Positions 1 to 5,239 of a DNA stretch of 5,239 bases are shown here, piece by piece. The stretch is from Conexibacter sp. GTDB taxonomy: Bacteria > Actinomycetota > Thermoleophilia > Solirubrobacterales > Solirubrobacteraceae. Below the pieces are notes generated by a model. It searched no databases, had not been told where the DNA came from, and was given only the letters and a program-made list of their open reading frames with translations. The position numbers were made by a program, and so were the translations under genes. How positions within the stretch are numbered: the stretch's first letter is position 1; each line of letters starts with the position of its first letter. The DNA is taken from the NCBI GenBank assembly GCA_025964295.1, contig JAOPZD010000643.1:1-5239 (forward strand). The letters are read 5' to 3'.

Positions 1-185
1 GAGTCTGAACGGCCGTGACCCTGCAGATCGCGTGGTTTCCCGCAGGACCCCTGCGGGCGGGAGCGGTTGGCGCGCCGGCCAGGAGCGAGCAGGTTGATCG
101 CAGCACTCGGATCTCCGAGCGCGCCATCGGGCGGTCCCATCCCCCGGGACGGACCACCACGTCTCCACGGACAAGTCGATTCCGC

Positions 186-308
186 TCCGTCGGGGCGCGC
201 CTCGGCGGCGCGCCCCGGCGCGCAGCCACCGCTCGGGTGGTCGCCTGGGGCGCGGCCGCGATGACGATCACGGCCGGCGTCGGCGCCGTCGTCGGGGCCG
301 TGTCCTGA
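186..308 (+). pseudogene. Possible 3' fragment of a VIT1/CCC1-family membrane transporter
   Basis: The last ~40 residues of this frame contain 'ARLGGAP', then a basic stretch, then an Ala/Gly/Val-rich hydrophobic segment ('VVAWGAAAMTITAGVGAVVG') ending at a TGA. The order 'small ARLGGA motif, Arg, then WGAxAMxxTAGxGxxxG' resembles what I recall of the final transmembrane helix of VIT1/CCC1 iron/manganese transporters in high-GC actinobacteria. The preceding transmembrane helices of that family, normally four more over ~200 residues, are not visible in any plus-strand frame upstream. If the resemblance is real, this is a truncated relic. It could also be a chance hydrophobic translation or part of an unrecognised small membrane protein starting at GTG 15. 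The assignment is inference from one short motif. Confidence 0.33.
191..217. repeat. 11-bp perfect inverted repeat with 5-nt loop
   Basis: CGGGGCGCGCC at 191-201 is the exact reverse complement of GGCGCGCCCCG at 207-217, with TCGGC as the loop. The stem is entirely G and C. No T-tract follows on either strand, so it is not a classical intrinsic terminator. It lies about 145 bp beyond the aldehyde dehydrogenase stop and could halt read-through from that gene, or it could simply be part of the putative transporter fragment's coding sequence. Confidence 0.6.
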
Positions 309-359
309 TCCCAGGCCCCTCGTCGTGGTCGACGCTGCCTCAAAGGTCCTCGATGACTC

Positions 360-1904
360 CTAGAAGAAGCCCATCGGCTCGGGGTCGTAGCTGACGAGCA
401 GGCACTTGGTCTGCGTGTAGTGGTCCAGCATCATGCGGTGGTTCTCGCGCCCGACGCCCGACGCCTTGTACCCGCCGATCGCCGGGCCGGCCGTGTACAG
501 GTGGTAGCAGTTCGTCCACACCCGCCCGGACTTGATGCCCCGCCCCATGCGGTACGCGCGGCTGCCGTCACGGGTCCACACGCCGGCCCCCAGGCCGTAC
601 ATCGTGTCGTTCGCGATGCGCAGCGCGTCGGCCTCGTCCGTGAAGGTCGTCACGGCGAGAACGGGGCCGAAGATCTCCTCCTGGAAGACGCGCATGCCGT
701 TGTCCCCCTTGAGGATGGTCGGCTCATAGAACGATCCGCCGTCGAGCTCGTCCCCGAGCGCCGGCCGCCCGCCGCCGCAGAGCACCTCGGCGCCTTCGTC
801 GCGGCCGATCTGCACGTAGCGCTCGATCGTCTCGCGCTGGCTTTCGGACACCTGCGGGCCGACCTGCGTCGCGGGGTCCAGCGGATGGCCCTGCCGGATG
901 CTCGCCACGCGTTCGAGGCACCGCTGCATGAACGGCTCGTAGATCGACTCCTGGATGAGCGCGCGGGAGGGGCACGTGCAGACCTCTCCCTTGTTGAACG
1001 CGAAGAGGACCAGACCCTCGATCGCCTTGTCGAAGAACGCGTCGTCGGCGTCCATGATGTCCGCGAAGAAGACGTTCGGCGACTTGCCTCCGAGCTCGGT
1101 CGTCGACGGGATCAGGCTCTCGGCGGCGTACCCCATGATCTGCCGGCCGATCTCCGTGGACCCGGTGAAGGAGACCTTCGCGATGCGCGGGTTGGTGGCG
1201 AGCGCCTTGCCGATCTGCCCTCCGGGACCGTTGACGACGTTGATCACGCCGGCGGGCACGACCCCTGAGATGACCTCCATCAGCTTCAGGATGGACCAGG
1301 GCGTCGGGCTTGCGGGCTTCACCACCGTGCAGTTGCCGGCCGCCAGCGCCGGCGCGATCTTCCACGCGGCCATGAGCAGCGGGAAGTTGAACGGGATGAT
1401 CTGGCCGACGACGCCCAGCGGCTCCTGGAAGTGGTAGGCGTAGGTCTGCGCGTCGATCTCGGAGACCCGGCCCTCCCCGGCGCGCACCGCGCCGGCGAAG
1501 TAGCGGAAGTGGTCGATCGCGAGGGGCAGGTCGGCGGCGCGGGTCTCGCGGACGGGCTTGCCGTTGTCCCAGCTCTCAGCGATCGCGAGCATCTCCAGGT
1601 TCGCCTCCATGGCGTCGGCGATCGCGTTCAGCACCGCGGCCCGCTCGGCCGGCGACTTCGCCGCCCAGGCGTCCTTGGCGGCGTGGGCTGCGTCGAGCGC
1701 AAGCTCGATGTCGGCCGGCGTGGAGTCGGCGACCTCGCAGATCACCCCGCCGGTCACCGGGGTGCGGTTCTCGCGGTAGGCCCCGGCGACCGGCGCGACG
1801 AACGCGCCACCGATGAAGTTGCCGTAGCGCTCGGCGACAGAGACGAGGCTGCCCGGGGAACCAGGCTCGGGGAGGGCAGACGGCGGCGTGACGGTGATGG
1901 CCAT
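360..1904 (-). CDS. NAD-dependent aldehyde dehydrogenase, ExaC/AldB/ThcA type
   Basis: This cytosolic enzyme of 514 residues oxidises an aldehyde to the carboxylic acid with NAD(P)+. Family landmarks occur in order: the oxyanion Asn173 in 'PFNFP', cofactor Lys196 in 'VVKPAS', the Rossmann 'FTGSTEIG' at 247-254, general base Glu270 in 'ELGGKSP', catalytic Cys309 in 'GEVCTCPSR', Glu410 in 'EEIFGPV', and a C-terminal '[16 protein letters not shown]' block ending in 'GFF'. The doubled cysteine 'VCTCPSR' and the 'GFF' end are typical of the acetaldehyde dehydrogenase ExaC/AldB group, which includes Rhodococcus ThcA. The length is close to the usual ~506. I chose the ATG at 1904 because family similarity begins near there and AGAGG lies 8 nt upstream; the frame stays open to an ATG at 1970, but the added 22 residues look untranslated. 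Position 305 is Lys where relatives usually have Gln. The physiological substrate (acetaldehyde or longer aldehydes) cannot be read from the sequence. Confidence 0.96.
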   Translation of the reverse strand: MAITVTPPSALPEPGSPGSLVSVAERYGNFIGGAFVAPVAGAYRENRTPVTGGVICEVADSTPADIELALDAAHAAKDAWAAKSPAERAAVLNAIADAMEANLEMLAIAESWDNGKPVRETRAADLPLAIDHFRYFAGAVRAGEGRVSEIDAQTYAYHFQEPLGVVGQIIPFNFPLLMAAWKIAPALAAGNCTVVKPASPTPWSILKLMEVISGVVPAGVINVVNGPGGQIGKALATNPRIAKVSFTGSTEIGRQIMGYAAESLIPSTTELGGKSPNVFFADIMDADDAFFDKAIEGLVLFAFNKGEVCTCPSRALIQESIYEPFMQRCLERVASIRQGHPLDPATQVGPQVSESQRETIERYVQIGRDEGAEVLCGGGRPALGDELDGGSFYEPTILKGDNGMRVFQEEIFGPVLAVTTFTDEADALRIANDTMYGLGAGVWTRDGSRAYRMGRGIKSGRVWTNCYHLYTAGPAIGGYKASGVGRENHRMMLDHYTQTKCLLVSYDPEPMGFF

Positions 1905-2168
1905 TCGGGGTGCCTCTTCGCTGATGGGAAATGAGGGACCAAGACGACCAGCCCTGCGCCGCCGGCACATCCGCAGTGGGCGACACCAGCCTGTGGGGAA
2001 CTACGCGTCGAACCGGACGAGCATGGGGCTCACTCGCGGAGGTCGACGGACTGCGTCGGCACTCGAACACCCTGCCCGCCCCCGGACGTCGGCGGCCGCG
2101 TCCGGCGAGCGGGCAAACCTAGACTCGCCCGGGCGGATCCGCAGACGACCTCCCCTGAGAGCCCGCAC
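1905..2168. other. Divergent upstream region between aldehyde dehydrogenase and regulator relic
   Basis: This 264-bp region separates the minus-strand aldehyde dehydrogenase from the plus-strand regulator fragment, so it should hold the promoter of the former and the ancestral promoter of the latter. I see no convincing -35/-10 pair. A TAGACT (2120-2125, plus) fits a minimal actinobacterial -10 pattern, and the overlapping minus-strand TAGGTT does too, but neither has a recognisable -35. A 10-bp perfect palindrome CGCCCGGGCG sits at 2126-2135. No other reading frame here looks coding. Confidence 0.5.
1913..1917 (-). promoter_or_regulatory. Ribosome binding site of the aldehyde dehydrogenase
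   Basis: AGAGG on the minus strand lies 8 nt before the ATG at 1904, within GAAGAGG. It supports that start over the in-frame upstream ATG at 1970. Confidence 0.6.
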
Positions 2169-2397
2169 CTGCGCGTGCTGATCGCGAACGAGCGCGAGGA
2201 CCGGCTCGCGCTCGTCGCCCAGGTGGTGATCGCCCTCGGTCACGAGGTCATCGCCCGCGAGATCGAGGTGGCCGACGATCAGCTGTATCTGTCCGTGCGC
2301 CGTGGAGACGCACCGGGCCCACATCCAGCAGAAGCTGGGCCGAACCTCTCGCGCCGAGCTCGTCCGCTACGCGCTGGACCACGGACTGCTCGACTAG
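2169..2397 (+). pseudogene. Collapsed NarL/LuxR-type response regulator (receiver head fused to HTH tail, frameshifted)
   Basis: The 5' part reads 'LRVLIANEREDRLALVAQVV' and then 'IALGHEVIAREIEVAD', a typical first β-strand and helix of a receiver-like domain. Immediately after, the same frame reads 'DQLYLSVR', and shifting frame after 2300 gives 'VETHRAHIQQKLG', then 'RTSRAELVRYALDHGLLD' and a TAG at 2395-2397. Joined as 'LYLSVR-(T)VETHRAHIQQKLG', this is the recognition-helix region and C-terminus of a LuxR/NarL (GerE) DNA-binding domain. Only ~75 residues remain of an expected ~200-220. The receiver's phospho-acceptor Asp region and most of the HTH are missing, and about two bases appear lost at 2300-2302, where the conserved Thr of 'RTVETH' should be. 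The original start is uncertain: CTG 2169 would match 'MRVLIANE', and GTG 2175 is the nearest standard start. Function is almost certainly lost. The two halves could alternatively derive from two different regulators. Confidence 0.8.
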
Positions 2398-2427
2398 CGC
2401 CCGGACCGGCTCCCCCGGTCTGGGCGC
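2397..2427 (+). terminator. Strong terminator-like hairpin between convergent genes
   Basis: Positions 2397-2409 pair with 2415-2427 over 13 base pairs around a 5-nt loop (CTCCC), with one G-U wobble (2403/2421) and all other pairs Watson-Crick. The stem starts on the last base of the regulator relic's stop codon and lies 69 bp from the stop of the oppositely oriented alcohol dehydrogenase. The wobble is a G-U pair only in plus-strand RNA; it becomes a C-A mismatch in minus-strand RNA. This suggests the hairpin evolved to end the regulator transcript, though it may act in both directions. There is no U-tract, as is often the case for hairpins in GC-rich actinobacteria. Confidence 0.7.
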
Positions 2428-2495
2428 CCACAGCGTGCCGCTCTTGAGGGAACGTCACACTCGCCGACCCGCGTGTGCTGGAGCGAGCGTGGCCC

Positions 2496-3593
2496 TCATG
2501 CCGGGCCGGCGCCGACGAGGGCGTGGTCGGTACCGGGCAGGACGTCGAGCGGATGCCCCTGGAGTACGACCTTCAGCGCGTGCGAGGAAGCAGCGTCTGC
2601 GAACGTGTCGTAGGCGTCCATCGTGGCCCCCAGCGCAAAGTGGTGGGTTGCGAAGATCGTCGGGTCAAGGCGGCCGCTGGCGACGAGCTTCATCAGCTGC
2701 GGGATCGTGTACGTGTCCACCAGCCCCGTCGTGATCGTCACGTCCCGGGTCCACAACTTCTCCAGGTGCAGCGACGCCGGCGCCCCGTGCACGCCGATGT
2801 TGGCGATGCGGCCCCCGGGCCGGATCAGTTCCGCCGCAAGCTCGAAGGTCTGCGGCATCCCGACCGCCTCGAAGGAGACATCTGCGCCAAGGCCGTCCGT
2901 GAGCTCCATCACGCGCGCCAACGCGTCTTCACGGCCGTTGTTGATGACGGTGTCCGCGCCGAAGCTCAGCGCACTCTGTAGGCGGCCGTCGTCCACGTCC
3001 ATCGCGATGATGTTCCCTGGCGTGTAGAGCCGCGCGGTGAGGATCGCCGCCAGCCCGATCGGGCCGGCACCGACGATCGCGACCGTGTCGCCCGGCGCGA
3101 CCATCCCGTTCAGCACGCCGACCTCATAGGACGTGGGCAGGATGTCTGCCAGAAACAACACCTGCTCATCCGTCAGCGAGTCGGGCACCTTGTACACCGA
3201 CGTATCGGCAAACGGGACCCGGGCGTACTCGGCCTGCAGCCCGTCGATGGTGTGGCCGAAGATCCAGCCGCCGCCGCCCAAACACTGGCCGTAGCGCCTT
3301 TCTTTGCAGAAGCGGCACCGGCCGCAGGCGCTCACGCACGACATCAGCACCCGGTCGCCGACGGCGACCGTCCCGACGCTCGACCCGATCTCCTGAACCG
3401 TCCCCACCGCCTCGTGGCCGAGGACCGTGCCGGGGGTGGTCTCCGGGACGTCGCCCTTGAGGATGTGCAGGTCGGTCCCGCAAATCGTGGAGCAGTCGAT
3501 GCGGACGATGATGTCCGTCGGGTCGATGATCGTCGGGTCCGGGACGCTGTCCCAGCCGCGTAGGCCTGGGCCGTGGAACACAAGTGCCTTCAT
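2496..3593 (-). CDS. Zinc-dependent alcohol dehydrogenase (medium-chain dehydrogenase/reductase)
   Basis: This cytosolic enzyme of 365 residues interconverts primary or secondary alcohols and aldehydes or ketones. The N-terminal GroES-like catalytic domain carries the catalytic zinc site: Cys38 in 'CGTDLH', His60-Glu61 in 'GHEAVG', and probably Asp150 in 'LADILPT'. The structural zinc lobe has Cys90, Cys93, Cys96 and Cys104 ('CGRCRFC...C'). The Rossmann domain has 'GAGPIG' at 175-180 and Asp199 at the end of the second strand, which favours NAD over NADP. The ATG at 3593 ('MKALVFHGPG') is the family start; the frame stays open to 3839, but that extension resembles no protein. A full AAGGAG lies 12 nt upstream. 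The protein continues ~20 residues past the usual end ('ALKVVL'), an unusual tail. WS/DGAT lies 118 bp upstream on the same strand, so co-transcription is possible. Substrate chain length cannot be inferred. Confidence 0.95.
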   Translation of the reverse strand: MKALVFHGPGLRGWDSVPDPTIIDPTDIIVRIDCSTICGTDLHILKGDVPETTPGTVLGHEAVGTVQEIGSSVGTVAVGDRVLMSCVSACGRCRFCKERRYGQCLGGGGWIFGHTIDGLQAEYARVPFADTSVYKVPDSLTDEQVLFLADILPTSYEVGVLNGMVAPGDTVAIVGAGPIGLAAILTARLYTPGNIIAMDVDDGRLQSALSFGADTVINNGREDALARVMELTDGLGADVSFEAVGMPQTFELAAELIRPGGRIANIGVHGAPASLHLEKLWTRDVTITTGLVDTYTIPQLMKLVASGRLDPTIFATHHFALGATMDAYDTFADAASSHALKVVLQGHPLDVLPGTDHALVGAGPA

Positions 3594-3711
3594 GATGAAA
3601 CAGCTCTCCTTGAGTGGTTCACCGCAGCCTCCCAACCACCGCGTTCCCTGGCATCCGTAGTCCCTACGCTCCGCCCTTCGCGTATCTGCGTATCGGCGCG
3701 CCCAGCACGGC
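3594..3711. other. Spacer between WS/DGAT and alcohol dehydrogenase
   Basis: This 118-bp spacer contains small structures only: a 5-bp hairpin CGTAG/CTACG with a 3-nt loop (3656-3668), the 6-bp inverted repeat next to the ribosome binding site, and two copies of GCGTATC spaced 8 bp apart (3680-3686 and 3688-3694). None is a convincing terminator, so read-through from WS/DGAT into the alcohol dehydrogenase is possible, but a separate promoter here cannot be excluded. Confidence 0.45.
3606..3611 (-). promoter_or_regulatory. Ribosome binding site of the alcohol dehydrogenase
   Basis: AAGGAG on the minus strand precedes the ATG at 3593 by 12 nt. The spacing is longer than the usual 5-9 nt, but the motif matches well and no other in-frame start lies between, so it supports the 3593 start. 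A 6-bp inverted repeat (GTGGTT 3614-3619 / AACCAC 3634-3639) sits just upstream of it in the leader. Confidence 0.55.
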
Positions 3712-5066
3712 TCATGCGGCCGACCCGAGGGTTCGCTGCGCGAGATCGGCCAAGCCGGCGACAATGCCTGCGGCCAAGACGTCGACGTCGGGGACGGTGT
3801 CGCGGTCGGCGCAGATCCCGTACACGAGCTGCCCTGCATAGGAGACGATCGCCAGGGCCACCGCGTGGTCCGCCGCGATGGGGACGAGGGGCCAGACGCT
3901 CTCGAGCGGCGCGCCGAGGGTGGTCAGCCTCTCTGGGGGCCCCGGCACGTTTGTGATCGTCATGTTGAAAACGCGCCTGTCCGAGAGCGACGGTGCCAGA
4001 AGGTGATGGACGGCGGGCGGCGCAAGCTCGCTGAGCTGCAGGAGCGAGGCTGCCCCGAGCGGCTGGTTGGACCGCTTGAGAGCCGCCGTCGTGGCGCGGA
4101 TCTGCGCGAAGCGCACGAGCGGATCGGCCTCGGCGTCCGGAAGCGACACGAAGAGCGAGCTCACGTGGTCGCCCAGGGAGTCGTCCCCATCACGTACGTT
4201 CATCGGGACCATCGCCCGCAAGCCCTCCGCCGGCAGGTCATCGCCGCGGGCGAGGAGCAGCGCCCGCAGCCCGGAGCACGCCCCGGCCAGCACCACGTCG
4301 TTGACCGTCCCGCCGTGGGTGCGCTTCAGGTGTCGGACCTCCTCGAGGTCGACGGTGACGCCACGCAGGATCCGGCGGGGCCCGATGCTCTCGTTGAGGC
4401 TCGTCGGGGGTGCCGGCAGGACTTGGTCGCGGATGATCAGCTCCGCGAGGGCTTCGGCGCGTGCGCGAGGTCCAGCGGATGTGTGGCGAGGCGGACGGCG
4501 CCCTGGATCCCGTCGGTCAGCGGCGCCAGCCGCGAGAGGATCGACGGCTCGTCGGGCCCTGCATCGTCGGGCCCGACGATGGGTGCAGCGTCGTCCAGCA
4601 GGACGTGCGCCGCCCGCACCGCACCGATGCCGTCCACGAGGCAATGGTGTGTCTTGGTCACAAGCGCCCAGTGGTCGTCGGCCACGCCGGCGACGAGCAT
4701 GATCTGCCAGAGCGGCATGGTGCGGTCCAGGCGGGCGGAGAAGTAGTCCCCGGACCACTCGAGCAGCTCCTCCCACCCCCCGGGTGACGGAAGGATCGCC
4801 GACAGCACGTGGCGTGCCACGTCGAAGGAGGCATCGGGAACCCCACTGCTGCCACTTGACGAGTCCGGCGTTCGGGGCGGCGAGCCGCTGCCGGTACCGC
4901 GGAAGGTCGACGAAGTCGCGCAGTGCCTCGATCTGTGGCGCTCCTCCGCCCTGGCAGGACCGAAGATCATGATGCTGCCGATGTGCATGTGCGCGCACGC
5001 GCCGGCGTCCTCGAGCTCGAGGAACGTCCCGTCCAGCGCGGTCAGGCGACCTGCGGTGGTCATCAT
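3712..5066 (-). pseudogene. WS/DGAT-family wax ester synthase / diacylglycerol O-acyltransferase, interrupted by three frameshifts
   Basis: Intact members condense acyl-CoA with fatty alcohols or diacylglycerol to make wax esters or triacylglycerol, usually at membranes or lipid droplets. Family landmarks appear in order but in two frames: the N-terminus 'RLTALDGTFLELED' and 'AHMHIG', 'RYRQRL', 'PLW' (first base 4715), the catalytic 'HHCLVDG' (4629-4649), 'TSLNESIGPRR', 'NDVVLAG' (Asn-Asp at 4297-4302), 'LGDHVSS' and 'NVPGPP' (3934-3951). The reading moves from the start frame to a second frame at ~4949-4957 (one base missing), back at ~4841-4845 (one extra G in a run of four), and to the second frame again at ~4455-4470 (one base missing). 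Corrected, it spans ~451 codons, near the family's 450-480. The start is one of two adjacent ATGs (5066 or 5063), with GAGGG just before them. Without correction the first frame stops at TGA 4437-4439. It may be a true pseudogene or an intact gene with sequencing errors. Confidence 0.88.
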
Positions 5067-5239
5067 CCCTCAACCGTAAGCGCCGGCGTCGGCGCCGCCA
5101 TCCGGGTCGGCTACCGACGGTGCCGATCACAGGGTGGCCTCCCCCCGAGCCGCGGATAAGCCAGTTACGGGACGACAGCCCCGCTGCCCGGAAGAACTGA
5201 ACGGCTCCGTAGTTGATACGCGGGGTGCGAGCAGTTGAG
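5067..5239. other. Upstream region of the WS/DGAT gene
   Basis: These 173 bp reach the window edge. I see no gene here: the minus-strand frame open from the edge into the WS/DGAT region gives Arg-rich translation near the gene, and its first ~20 residues match nothing I recognise. A 5-bp inverted repeat GTCGG/CCGAC with a 3-nt loop lies at 5106-5118, about 40 bp before the start codon, and could be an operator or chance. No clear promoter motifs are visible. Confidence 0.4.

Larger units (their letters stand above)
1..359. other. Left-end region without a clear complete gene
   Basis: This stretch lies downstream of the minus-strand aldehyde dehydrogenase gene. A 97-codon plus-strand reading frame runs from a GTG at 15 to a TGA ending at 308, with an in-frame stop just upstream at 6-8. 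I see no ribosome binding site before it, and its first ~55 residues (rich in Arg, Pro, Ser and Thr) look like non-coding GC-rich translation. Only its C-terminal part resembles protein, and that part is listed separately. A strong GC hairpin lies at 191-217. Positions 309-359, next to the aldehyde dehydrogenase stop, contain no clear terminator hairpin. Confidence 0.5.

Noticed and set aside
15..308. A complete 97-residue gene starting at GTG 15
   Set aside because: There is no ribosome binding site and the first ~55 residues look non-coding. Only the hydrophobic end is suggestive, so I list just that part as a possible fragment.
420..1268. Long plus-strand open frame (282 codons) opposite the aldehyde dehydrogenase
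   Set aside because: It is antisense to a clearly real gene, has Arg/Val/His/Asp-rich composition typical of reversed GC-rich codons, and shows no recognisable motif.
3680..3694. Two adjacent GCGTATC copies as a regulator binding site
   Set aside because: There are only two short copies, next to the WS/DGAT stop codon and not near a promoter. This is too little to call.
3594..3839. N-terminal extension of the alcohol dehydrogenase to an ATG at 3839
   Set aside because: The 82 added residues overlap the 3' end of WS/DGAT, lack family similarity, and the AAGGAG site plus the 'MKAL' family start support 3593.
3865..4746. Plus-strand open frame (293 codons) opposite WS/DGAT
   Set aside because: It covers the acyltransferase motifs on the other strand and its translation is Arg/Glu/Gly-rich without domain features. 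It is an antisense shadow.
5067..5130. GTG at 5130 as the start of the WS/DGAT reading frame
   Set aside because: Its first residues are Arg-rich and the frame does not contain the conserved N-terminus, which lies in the other frame starting at 5066 or 5063.
5197..5205. CTGAACGGC present near both ends of the window (5-13 and 5197-5205), as possible flanking direct repeats of a mobile element
   Set aside because: A shared 9-mer in 5 kb of GC-rich DNA is easily coincidental, and no transposase, integrase or terminal inverted repeats accompany it.

Overview
This is a GC-rich bacterial window with actinobacterial character. It holds two intact dehydrogenase genes, both on the minus strand, and three damaged or partial genes. 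The GC-biased third codon positions, the wax ester synthase/diacylglycerol acyltransferase (WS/DGAT) and the response-regulator fragment with a 'VLIANER' N-terminus together suggest a high-GC actinobacterium, possibly Thermoleophilia/Solirubrobacterales. That placement is inferred from remembered family resemblance, not from a search.

Layout from left to right. Positions 1-359 hold no convincing complete gene; a short hydrophobic plus-strand reading (186-308) resembles the last membrane segment of a VIT1/CCC1-type transporter, and an 11-bp hairpin lies inside it. Positions 360-1904 (minus) encode a complete ExaC/AldB/ThcA-type NAD-dependent aldehyde dehydrogenase. Positions 1905-2168 are its upstream region. 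Positions 2169-2397 (plus) are a collapsed NarL/LuxR-type response regulator: the first ~38 residues of a receiver joined to the last ~37 residues of a helix-turn-helix domain, with a frameshift. A 13-bp terminator-like hairpin (2397-2427) follows it. Positions 2496-3593 (minus) encode a complete zinc-dependent medium-chain alcohol dehydrogenase. Positions 3712-5066 (minus) carry a near full-length WS/DGAT acyltransferase whose reading frame is broken at three places. Positions 5067-5239 are its upstream region.

The three recognisable enzymes fit one chemical theme. The alcohol dehydrogenase interconverts alcohols and aldehydes, the aldehyde dehydrogenase takes aldehydes to acids, and WS/DGAT uses fatty alcohols or diacylglycerol with acyl-CoA to make storage lipids. 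WS/DGAT and the alcohol dehydrogenase are co-directional and 118 bp apart, so they could share a transcript. The aldehyde dehydrogenase is separated by the opposite-strand relic and probably has its own promoter. No CRISPR array, RNA gene, insertion sequence or clearly new system is visible. The main points of interest are the decayed genes and the question of whether their frameshifts are biological or assembly errors.
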